From contig JACJYR010000001.1 in NCBI GenBank assembly GCA_020636005.1, forward strand, positions 1 through 64,000: a DNA stretch of 64,000 nt, read 5' to 3'. Made by a program: the position numbers and the translations under genes. Below are positions 18,701-25,500 of this stretch, piece after piece. The notes below the pieces were generated by a model. The model saw only the letters and a list, made by a program, of their open reading frames with translations, was not told the origin of the DNA and did no database searches. Source of the stretch: Lewinellaceae bacterium. Lineage in GTDB: Bacteria > Bacteroidota > Bacteroidia > Chitinophagales > Saprospiraceae. Within the stretch, counting starts at the first letter, position 1; every line of letters starts with the position of its first letter.

Positions 18701-21311
18701 CGCCCTCTACAATGGAATAAGTGACATAGCAGGCAGGGGTCTCTGTTAGTTCGGGATTGTTGCCCCAAAAGATGCAGTTCGTTATGATCAAGGGAATGAC
18801 CTGACTTTCTACATATATGGAACCATCAGTTGTTGCTGAATTTCCGGAGAAGGAGCAGTTGGTCACGGTTGGGGATGAGTTTGAGTAATTGTAAAGTCCA
18901 CCTCCAAACTGAAAGGCATTATTCCCTAAAAAGGCACAGTTAGTCAGTACCGGGGATGAGCTAGCGGAATTGCTCAGTCCGCCCCCGTAAAATGCGGAGT
19001 TCCCACTGAAAGCGCAGTTGGTCAGCACAGGGGAGGAAAACGAGTTAAACATCCCGCCGCCGTAGACCGCTGAGCCCCCGGAGAAGGTACAGTTTAACAC
19101 AATCGGCGACGAGGTTTGGGAATTGAACATTCCGCCTCCATTCGCGGTGGCAGTATTATCCAGGAATATACAGTTGGCTACTGTTGGTGAAACGGAGATG
19201 TTTTGCATCCCACCACCATTTCCGCCATACCCTCCGGTGACGACAAAGCCATCCAGGACAGCAGCATTGGTGAGGCCGTTGTCTTCATTGTTGATAACAT
19301 GGTAGCTGTTGTCGGTGTTGTTGCCAGCTACGCCGATGTCGCCGCTGAGGGTAGTGACATTGGCCACCGGGTTGCGCTCGCTTAGGCTCGTTTCAACCCC
19401 GGCAAAACCGCCGTAGATAGCGAGGTTGTCTTTCATGACAAAAGAAATAGAGCGGTCGGTACCGGAAGTGGGTTTGTAAGTACCGGCAGCCACCCATATT
19501 TCAGTGACGTTCGGGCAGGTACTATTAAGGGCATCCTGCAGGTTGGTAAAGGCGTTTGCCCAGGAGGCGCCGATGTTGGCACCCGTGGCATTTTCATTCA
19601 CGTACAAAATATTTCCAGTCGGGCAAGGTGTGCCAAATTCATAAGCCCCCATGTCGAAGGCCGGGCCGATGGGCCGGGGTTTTCCGTCGCGGTCGGTCGT
19701 GGGCGCTCCAGCAGCTTTTCCGGCATCAATGGCGGGGGAACCTGGCTGTAGACGAAGGTCTGTGGAACTGACAAATAATGGGTCGACCAGGGTGATATCC
19801 CCATTGACGCCATTGGTAAAACCACTGGTTCCGTCATCGTCGAGATTGTTACCACCGGAGACAGTTGAGCCATTACTATAAGGGCTATAATAAAAATTAG
19901 TTTCGTTGTCAGCCACGATGGTATTGGTTAGCGTTGTGGTCAAATAAAAGGTGCCCCCCGAACCTCTAATACCCATACCATTGTGGTTTGCCACCGTACA
20001 GTTGACCAATGTTAAATTAGTATTCTGAGCGCCGTTATAACTCAATATTCCACCAACTCCATAACCATTCGTATTGACAACGATGTTTTCGCTCACTACA
20101 CAATTCGTCATAGTAGCCAGATAGCATTCAATCAAATAAATCCCCCCACCTGAACCACCACCTAATGCCTCATTGGCCCGGACACTGGTATTGTTCATTA
20201 CCATTTCATGATAGTAATGATAAACCCCTCCTCCTCTATCTGCCTGGTTTTCAAAAATTTCACAAGTATCGATGGTCAGTTGTTTACCCGAACTGATTCC
20301 TCCGCCATATAATGTAGCCGTGTTATTCGAAATGGAGCAATTCACGATAGTCATCGGACCATTTGAGGCGATTCCTCCGCCGCTATATAGCGTAGTATTA
20401 TTCGAAATGGAGCAATTTTCCAGGGTAAGTTGGCTATTGGAGTTGATTCCTCCTCCGTTTTCTAACGAACTATTATTCGAAATAGAGCAATTTTCCAGGG
20501 TAAGTTGGGTGGATGTTGAATGGGTATAAATCGCACCACCAAAAGTAGCCGAATTTTCAGCAAAAGAACAGTCTGTCAATTGCATGACTGATGAGGTAGA
20601 ATTATAGATACCTCCACCCCCATATCCGTAATTGCCAGTAAAAGTGCAGCCGCTGACTACAAACCCGGTGGAATTGGTACTGTATATACCACCGCCACCA
20701 GCATTAGGGGCGGCATTTCCAGAAAAGGTACAATTGGTGATTGTGGGGGCACCGTTATTGATGAACATCCCGCCACCGCGGGCATTTGGGTCAGGGTATG
20801 GCCCGTTCCCATTGGAATGTCCTGCGGTAATAATGAACCCGTCCAAAATGGCGGTCGCATCGGTATTCGAACCATTGACCACGGTAAAGGCATTATCTCC
20901 AGTATTAGTATTGGTCGGAGCATTTGTTGCAATGGGCTGCTGCCCGTCATCTTGCAATAAGTCACCACTCAGGATGGTCAAGTTGGCCGTCCAGTCCCTT
21001 GCCCCCCGGCTCGTTTCGCCTCCGGCAAATCCACCATAGATGGCCACGCCGTTCTTCATCACAAAGGAAATGGTGCGGTCGGTGGTGGAAGTAGGCCTAT
21101 AGGTACCGGCGGCTACCCATATTTCGGTTACGCCCACATCGTCAATCATGGCTTGCAGGTCGTCGGAAGCATCAGCCCATGAGGAGCCGTCGCCAGCCCC
21201 GGAAGCATTTGGTTTTACATACCTGAGGTTTGCCTGTGCAGTTTGGCCGATGGCCAAAAGAAGGCAGCAGGTGAGTAGGAAGGTGTGGAAATGATTGGTT
21301 ACCTTTTTCAT
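9705..21311 (-). CDS. Giant secreted right-handed beta-helix protein with eight tandem modules
   Basis: The protein has 3868 residues and starts with a signal peptide (about residues 1-28, ending TAQA). Eight modules follow, each opening with YVNxxATGxNxGTSWxxAYxxLQ and then EIWVAAGTYKPTS; they begin near residues 28, 568, 947, 1314, 1757, 2270, 2836 and 3410. Each contains parallel beta-helix coils built on repeats such as NCSFSGNSAxxxGGGMYN and closes with D(F/M)GxxENM or MGAYEFG, the pattern of choice-of-anchor Q / pectin-lyase-fold surface proteins. The last ~70 residues (WTGLGDGTLWSDPANWSDG) form a separate domain ending LLEVAPTARMDIKN; no standard T9SS tail is seen. The likely role is adhesion or polysaccharide binding at the surface. 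The fold is well supported; the ligand is unknown. Confidence 0.85.
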   Translation of the reverse strand: MKKVTNHFHTFLLTCCLLLAIGQTAQANLRYVKPNASGAGDGSSWADASDDLQAMIDDVGVTEIWVAAGTYRPTSTTDRTISFVMKNGVAIYGGFAGGETSRGARDWTANLTILSGDLLQDDGQQPIATNAPTNTNTGDNAFTVVNGSNTDATAILDGFIITAGHSNGNGPYPDPNARGGGMFINNGAPTITNCTFSGNAAPNAGGGGIYSTNSTGFVVSGCTFTGNYGYGGGGIYNSTSSVMQLTDCSFAENSATFGGAIYTHSTSTQLTLENCSISNNSSLENGGGINSNSQLTLENCSISNNTTLYSGGGIASNGPMTIVNCSISNNTATLYGGGISSGKQLTIDTCEIFENQADRGGGVYHYYHEMVMNNTSVRANEALGGGSGGGIYLIECYLATMTNCVVSENIVVNTNGYGVGGILSYNGAQNTNLTLVNCTVANHNGMGIRGSGGTFYLTTTLTNTIVADNETNFYYSPYSNGSTVSGGNNLDDDGTSGFTNGVNGDITLVDPLFVSSTDLRLQPGSPAIDAGKAAGAPTTDRDGKPRPIGPAFDMGAYEFGTPCPTGNILYVNENATGANIGASWANAFTNLQDALNSTCPNVTEIWVAAGTYKPTSGTDRSISFVMKDNLAIYGGFAGVETSLSERNPVANVTTLSGDIGVAGNNTDNSYHVINNEDNGLTNAAVLDGFVVTGGYGGNGGGMQNISVSPTVANCIFLDNTATANGGGMFNSQTSSPIVLNCTFSGGSAVYGGGMFNSFSSPVLTNCAFSGNSAFYGGGLSNSASSSPVLTNCAFLGNNAFQFGGGLYNYSNSSPTVTNCSFSGNSATTDGSIYVESQVIPLIITNCIFWGNNPELTETPACYVTYSIVEGGYTGTGNLDLDPLFVGQPPVGLGTTGDLQLQAASPAIDAGTSGTNIPDEDITGKPRPLGNGYDMGAYEYGIPCSGGNILYVNKSASGKNYGTSWNDAFINLQDALNTACPDITEIWVAAGTYYPDEGNGYTDNDRSHAFVMIDNVAIYGGFAGGETSLSERDLVANPTILSGDIDQVTGNVNNSYHVIFNNNNGLDSAAILDGFTITGGNANGNFNPAVYGGGMLNNNSSPTVANCSFSGNSATTDGGGMFNSYCSPTVINCSFSGNTTLFGGGMNNLSSSPTVTNCSFSGNTATYSGGGMINQVSSFPKVTNCSFSGNTAPNGGGMSNRTSSITVVTNCILWGNSSEIFNDANSDASVTYSIVQGGYTGTGNLDIDPFFVNAASNNLHLQPCSPAKNVGATQAQAPAGVTIPTSDFDGDARPIHGGFDMGFDENGILCCPPADVLFVNANATGYDNGTSWSNAYTDLQDALNSPCPGITQIWVAAGTYKPTSCTTCSASDRAVSFVMSEGVSILGGFPNTGNPGINDVDPVLNVTILSGDIGMVGDTSDNSFHIIFNNNNVLTSNTVLSGFTITGGNASGSWPHNTGGGMYNNSSSPTLTNCTFLQNNATFVGGAMYDVSSNIGLTDCQFTNNFAAFGGAIFTHAEAGQTANHTLSGCIFTGNNAEGGGGAIVHGFPNSAGTGLFDCTNCTFVNNIAFNGDTFGGGGAFFNEAIGFDGKFTNCLFDGNQGLGTADWGGGALLVYEGNCTVLNSTFVNNNSAAEGGAISVYSSNSTLDVKNSIFWDNTAVTENSISNSQGGLVNASYCMLQDNACPANVTCGQGMMYAQDPLFVSSTDFHIQNNSPATDAGVLFGAPAADFEGDTRPFGAGVDLGIDENMVLNCPLGNVLYVNANATGANNGTSWENAYTELQGALNNPCPGITEIWVAAGTYKPTSGTDRTISFVMKNGLAFLGGFPNTGNPGIGDRNWTANVTILSGDIDGDNTLANNSYHVISNNGNGLNNTAILDGFTITGGNADGTGIDIHGGGMYNAGSSPTVNNCSFSGNSGVTGGGISNSNGSSPTVSNCSFSGNSVTTNGGGMSNSYSAPTLTNCSFSGNSAANIGGGMYNLHSSPTIDTCSFSQDTAAFVGGAMYSAQSNVSMTGCQFTNNFAENGGAIYTHAVVGYTANHTLSGCSFTGNNATNAGGAIGSGFPNYFGTALFDCTNCIFSNNVSNNGSGGAFYTNRAGFNGKFTNCLFDSNQAQGAAVGDGGALGLHGGNCTVVNSTFVNNTSETEGGAISVYSSSSTLEVKNSIFWDNTAVTENSISNSQGGVANAYYCLLQDNACPANVTCGEGMIYAQDPLFVSSTDFHIQNNSPATDAGTLFGAPATDFEGDGRPFGAGIDMGYDENMVFNCPGGNVSYVNASATGANNGSSWVDAYTNLQDALNLTCPGITEIWVAAGTYKPTSGTDRGASFVMRNNVAILGGFPNTGNPGIGDRNWTANVTILSGDIDGDNTLANNSYHVISNYENGLDNSAILDGFTITGGNADGTGIDIYGGGMHNAGSSPTVINCSFSGNSATNSGGGMYNTSSSPTVTNCSFSGNSATNSGGGMYNIGSSPSVTNCSFSGNSGVAGGGINNSNSSSPTVSNCSFSGNSATTNGGGMSNSYSAPTLTNCSFSGNSSANIGGGMYNLHSSPTIDTCTFSQDTAAFVGGAMYSAAQSNVSMTGCQFTNNFAENGGAIYTNAVFFGQTANHTLSGCSFTGNNATNAGGAIGSGFLNSAGSALFDCTNCNFSNNVSNNGSGGAFYTEKAGFNGKFTNCLFDSNQAQGAAVGDGGALGLHGGNCTVVNSTFVNNTSETEGGAISVYSGSSTLEVKNSIFWDNTAVTENSISNSQGGVANASYCLLQDNACPANVNCGQGMIYAQDPLFVSSTDFHIQNNSPATDAGTLSGAPATDFEGDGRPFGAGLDLGFDENMANNCPAGNVSYVNESATGANNGTSWVDAYTDLQDALSKNCPNITEIWVAAGTYKPTSGTDRGASFVMRNNVAIYGGFAGGETMLSQRDWTTNVTTLSGEIGAAGIADNSYHVIFNDNNGLTNSAILDGFTISGGNANGNTYPFDNGGGMINLSASPTLANCIFTDNTAIVTGGGMFNRYGSPSLINCSFSNNTANVRGGGIFNLNLSLITLTNCNFFSNNSANGGAGMASEETNAIIIDSCNFTQNTGAGSGGVLRFLQVSVDANVEITACNFIDNQTNSTVGALLFVAANSTALTASLHDCQFSGNEAEAGGALGAFGTVALDITNCDFTNNSAEYAGALYAGPNNGQVGNLTLLDCQFIGNTGRTSVGGVLTWGFTCNATNCIFKNNEAGIVGASLGTGGAWQIQGPNTQATLTNCLLEGNKAFGTIDDGGGAIMVYGGNVTLQNTTVANNESVTQGGAVSIFDNTGTVTINNSILWNNTAVTDNSIYNGNGGAASATYSLIQDNTCPANVTCGEGMIYAQDPLFVSSTDFHIQDNSPATDAGTPIGVPASDFEGDARPFGYGVDLGYDENMVFNCPGGNVFYINASATGANNGTSWVDAYTNLQDALNNTCPGITEIWVAAGTYKPSSCTTCTDSDRSVSFSMTEGVHMIGGFPNTGNPGINDVDPVLHVTTLSGDIGVPGDDTDNSFHIIFNDNNGLTNSAILDGFTISGGHSNDNGGGGMLNDHASPTVVNCNFTGNSSTNGGGGILNSFSSPVLTNCIFTGNSSTNGGGGILNSFSSPLLTNCIFTGNSSTYGGGMANKDSSLPVLINCAFSGNTATQKGGGINNYFSSSSTLTNCTFSGNTANTSGGSVFVTSAILPSPVTNCIFWGNNSELLDNGSAVVDYSIVEGGFTGTGNLDEDPLFTSPTDLRPLPCSPALDMGSNAANTSTIDLDGSPRKVNATGIGTTTIDMGAFELQSNITLPSTWTGLGDGTLWSDPANWSDGFVPQPCRDVVIPAGTVTIPAAFNAKGKTLDVVTGALLEVAPTARMDIKN
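12660..16080 (-). repeat. Near-identical ~1.7-kb tandem modules inside the giant gene
   Basis: Modules at about 12.66-14.36 kb and 14.36-16.06 kb match over long stretches. 12942-13472 corresponds to 14643-15173 at an offset of exactly 1701 bp; near 13666 the offset falls to 1695 bp because of a 6-bp indel. Both are multiples of three. Many stretches show only scattered substitutions, so the duplication is recent or is kept uniform by gene conversion. Assembly collapse or expansion is possible here. Confidence 0.8.
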
Positions 21312-21402
21312 GGTCTTACTATTTTTTTAAAAAAACCTGCTGCCAAAGGCATGCACCGGGCAGGCCAAATGACTGTTATTGGATAACAGGGAGGTAGCCA
21401 AT

Positions 21403-21424
21403 CCCCGATGGCTAACCATCGGGG
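21403..21424. other. Short GC-rich hairpin between the giant gene and its neighbour
   Basis: CCCCGATGG and CCATCGGGG are a perfect 9-bp inverted repeat around CTAA. It lies downstream of the stop of the minus-strand gene at 21452 and upstream of the giant gene. A T-run does not follow directly, so it is only a possible terminator or REP-like unit. Confidence 0.4.
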
Positions 21425-21451
21425 CTGGCCGCTCATTTGGTTCTTGTTTTT

Positions 21452-21907
21452 TTACTTCAAAACAATCTCCCGCATGACTTTCTGCCCGAAAAACTGCCGG
21501 ATTTCTCCATAGCGCTGGAGGATGTCCTGATGGTCAGGTCTGGCTTGGATGCGGTCCCTGATGGCCTTCCATTTGGCATCCCTGGCGGGGTCGGGGTCCA
21601 TGCTGGACAAATTCCTGTACTCCACCATGAGCAGGAGGTTGAAGTCGTCTTGGTTGGCGGCATTGCCTTTCAGGATTTTATAACCGAGAATGAGCTGTTC
21701 TTTTTTTGCCTCATCCATCATGGCTTTCCAGGTTTTGCTGAGACGTTGGAGATATTCGTCGTCCATATTGGCATCAATGCGGATGGTGGACAAAGTCCAT
21801 ACAGTGCCTGAATCGTACACATCGCTTTGCGCCTGTGCATGTTGGGCAGTAAGGAAAAAAACAGCGCATAAGGTGAGCCTGACAGCCCAGAAAAGAATTG
21901 CTTTCAT
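21452..21907 (-). CDS. Small exported protein of unknown function
   Basis: The protein has 151 residues with a signal peptide ending QHAQAQ (about residue 27). The mature part is compact, charged and largely helical with short strands: VWTLSTIRIDANMDDEYLQ, then KKEQLILGYKIL, then NLLLMVEYRNL. This strand-helix-strand order is compatible with a small dimeric alpha/beta barrel, but no specific family was recognised. The gene stands alone, on the same strand as the giant beta-helix gene 140 bp downstream. Confidence 0.65.
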   Translation of the reverse strand: MKAILFWAVRLTLCAVFFLTAQHAQAQSDVYDSGTVWTLSTIRIDANMDDEYLQRLSKTWKAMMDEAKKEQLILGYKILKGNAANQDDFNLLLMVEYRNLSSMDPDPARDAKWKAIRDRIQARPDHQDILQRYGEIRQFFGQKVMREIVLK

Positions 21908-22008
21908 GATTGAGTTTTTAAAGTTTGAATAAAATTGTTGTAACTGTTCAGTAAGGAGCCGACTGGCAGGTTGGTAAATGATTAAACCAGTTGGTTCCTC
22001 AGAATCGT

Positions 22009-22359
22009 TTATCTATGGACACAGCGGCAAGGCCCGGGCACCCAGTACTGAATGGCATTGGGGGTATCATCATATTCAGTATTAAAATGCAGGACAAATG
22101 CTTTTTCTCCATTATGATCAGAGGAGCTCCAGTAAACACCGGCTGTAAAGCATTCTGACTGCGCAGCATGCACATCGCTTAGCTCATCTATATTCGGAAG
22201 CTCCCAGGTATATCCTCCCAGGTCTTTTGCGGCACAAGCAGCGATAGCCTCTTGCCAGGTATATAAACCGGGTTCGTTTGCAGGAGCTACAAATAGAGGA
22301 CCATTGGAATCTATTTCCCCTCCGTTGCAGCACAATCTTTGGGCTGTACGCTCCCTTTT
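22009..22359 (-). pseudogene. Fragment of a DUF1566 (Lcl C-terminal domain) protein
   Basis: About 115 codons are open between a stop at 22360-22362 and the stop at 22009, with no ATG near the beginning; the only candidate start is TTG at 22335. The translated text is a typical DUF1566 domain: YTWQEAIAACAAKDLGGYTWELP, IDEL, YWSSSDH, and C-terminal FVLHFNTEYDD. The cysteine-rich ending (PGPCRCVH) is common in such exported proteins. Signal peptide and upstream domains are absent. It is either a truncated gene or an unusual TTG-started small protein; truncation seems likelier. Confidence 0.6.
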
Positions 22360-22513
22360 TTAGCTTGTTGGGGATGGTTAAAATTCGCCTCAATAATTAT
22401 GGAACAAAGATGTGGGCAAACGCCATTTCAAGGGGTGGACAAACCGTGCGAAAAGGTGGATATTTCGTGCAAAGGGAAAGTACAGAATGGATAAATAGCT
22501 GAAAAACAGGGGC

Positions 22514-25500
22514 TTAGCCTAATTCTTTCGGAGCGTACCCAAATTCTTGCGAAAAGGCCCTCGAAAAATATTTGGGATCGTTGAAGCCTACCTCAAAGGC
22601 CACTTCGGTGACGTTGAGTTCGCCGGTCTGGAGCAATTCCCTGGCCTTGTGGAGGCGGGCGCTGCGGAGGTAGGCCACGATGGATTTATCGGTGAGGGCT
22701 TTGAGCTTGCGGAAGAGTTGGGAGCGGCTCATGAGCATCTCGTTGCACAATTCGTTGACATTGAATTCGGCCTCGCCCAAGTTCGCTTCGATGATGGCAT
22801 TGAGTTTTTGCAAGAAGGCATCCTCGATCTGTAGGCCGATGTCGTCGGACTGTTGCAGCGGGGCAAATTGGGCATACCGGGCCTGCAATTTTTTCCGGAG
22901 CTCGATAAGTTTCTCCAGGCGCAACCGCAGTTCTTTTTTGTCAAAAGGTTTGGCGAGGTAAGCATCAGCTCCCCGTTCCAGGCCTTCCAGGCGGGATTCT
23001 GCATCGGCCTTGGCAGTGAGTAAAATGATGGGGATATGGCTGGTGCGCTCGTCGTTTTTCAAAAACTGGGTAACAGCAAAGCCATCTTTCACAGGCATCA
23101 TCACATCGCTGATGATGACGTCGGGGATGGATTCAATGGCTTTTTCAATACCAATAGCACCGTTTTCGGCAACCATGATGTCGTATTCCTCATGCAGTAT
23201 GGTGCGGATATAGGCGACTACTTCGGGGTTATCTTCAATTAGGAGCAATGAGGAAAGTTCGCCTGTATTTAGTTCGTCAGTCCTCAGTTCGTCAGTTCCC
23301 AGTCGGCCAGTATCCGGTTCAATTGCCGGACTGGAGACTGTCGAACTGTGGGCTGTCGAACTGCCGAACTGCCGGACTGAAGACTGCCGCACTGGTAAAG
23401 TCACCCTAAAAACTGACCCTTCACCCTCCACGCTTTCCACCTCAATTTTCCCATCCATCAACTCCACCAGTTCTTTGGTAAAGGTCAACCCGATGCCCGT
23501 GCCCGGTTCGCCCTTGCTCATGGGGTCGCTGATTTGGTAGAACCGTTCAAAAATGCGGGGAAGCTGGTCGGCTGCAATGCCGATGCCCGTGTCTTTCACC
23601 TGAATAGTAACATTTGATTCCGAGCGGGCGACCGACAAGGTCACCTTTCCATCCCGGGGTGTGAATTTGATGGCGTTGGATAAGAGGTTGGACACAATGT
23701 GCTGCATTTTTTCTTCGTCGAAATCCATAATCAGGTGTTCCTGGCTGGGCTCAAAAACGAGCTGGACATTTTTGTGTTCGGCCAGCGAGTGGAAACTTTC
23801 CAGCAGGTAGTTGAGAAAGGTAACGAGGTTGCCGGATTGTGGTTGGAGCTCCAATTTCCCCGCTTCCAGTTTGCCAAAATCAAGTAGTTGGTTGACCAGG
23901 CGCAGCAGGTTTTCGCCGCTTTTCCGAATCAGGTTTTTAGCGGATTTCGGCTCTTCAATTTCCTCCGTCATGCCCAAAATGACAGTCAGCGGGGTGCGGA
24001 ACTCGTGGGAAATATTGGTCAGAAAATGAGACCTGACCTGGTCGAGCTCTTCCAAGCGTGCCCTTTCAAAGTATTCTTTTTCCAATTGGTTTTGCAAGTG
24101 GATACGGCGAAGTTCCCGACGCCTCAAAAACCAGAATGCAGCCATCACAGCCAGGGCATAAAAGCTGTAGGCCCACCAGGTTTTCCACCAAGGCGGGCTT
24201 ACTATTATTCGTAGCGTGGCTGGCGTTTTGTCCCAATAACCGTCAGCATTGGCACTTCTGACCAAGAGTTGGTAGCTGCCTGCGGGCAGGCTGGTGAAGG
24301 AAACCTGCCTGCTGCCATCGAGCTGAATCCAATCGTTTTGGAAGCCCTCCAATTTGTATTCGATGGTCGTTCTCGGAGCTTTTTGAAAAGTGATGGCCGC
24401 AAATTCGAAGGTGACGATGTAGTCTTTGTAGCTGAGTTCGATGGACTCTTTTTCTGCTATCCCTCCCACCTCGATGGGTTTGCTCCCCTGGCCATCAATG
24501 CGATAGCGGCTCATTTTGACAATGGCCGTATTCGGAGGAACGGTATCCACTCGGATGCTATCAGGATGGAAAACGACGTAGCCTTGCCCAGTGGCAAGAA
24601 ACATGCGTCCTGACCCATTTTTGGCATAGGTCATCCGGTTGAAATTCGTTTCGGGCAGGCCATCTTCCTGGTCAAAGGTTTGGAAAGTTCCCTGCACAGG
24701 GTCGAGGCGGGTCAGTGTTTTTGAAGAAACAATCCAAATATACCCCTTGTGGTCTTCAATAATTTCTTCAATCAAATCGTCGGGCAGGCCGTTGCCCCGG
24801 TTGAAAGGTGTGAATGTTTCCGAACCAGGGTCGAAGCGGAAAACCCCACCGCCATAAGTGCCCAGCCAAATCATCCCAGCTTGGTCTTCTAAAAGACAGC
24901 GGACATAGCCGTGCTGCAACTCATTTTCTTTATCCCCTTTTCGATAGGCTTTCCAGGAGTTATTTGTTGGATTAAAAACCGCCAAACCTTCCCCTGCTGA
25001 TCCAAACCAGACCTTCCCATCCTTGCTTTCCAAAATTGCCTGAATTGCACACCCTAATGGAACATCTGGATCCTTGTATTTACAGGACCACAATTTCGGG
25101 TTTTCAAGGTCTTTTTCATCAAAATAAGCAGCGCCTCCTCCCCAAAATCCTGCCCAGAAATTGCCGTTTCGGTCAACGCACTCTGCTGAAGGATAATTTG
25201 AATAGCTGGTGGACCCGACCGAATAGGGGTCTTCAATAAAAGATTGGACCTTGCCCGTATTGCTGTCAATCCTTTTCACCTTGCCTTTTGCTGAACTGAG
25301 CCAGAAAATACCACCCGGTGCCTCACTTATCGCATAGCCGGGGAGTAGGGACTCCAGCACATTTTGATTCAGTGCGGGATAACCTTCTACTTCCACTCCA
25401 TTGCTCAAACGCCATAGGTGATTTTTTGAATCTTCCAACACCATCTGGAAGGACGGTGAGGGTTGACCTAAGATCAGCGCGTTCGCTTCATTGAACCACT

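Noticed and set aside
9705..21311. Possible CRISPR array because of regularly spaced GGAGAAGGAGCAGTTGGTCA-like words
   Set aside because: The words encode the NCSFSGNS repeats of the beta-helix in one continuous frame; spacing is set by coil length and there are no unique spacers.
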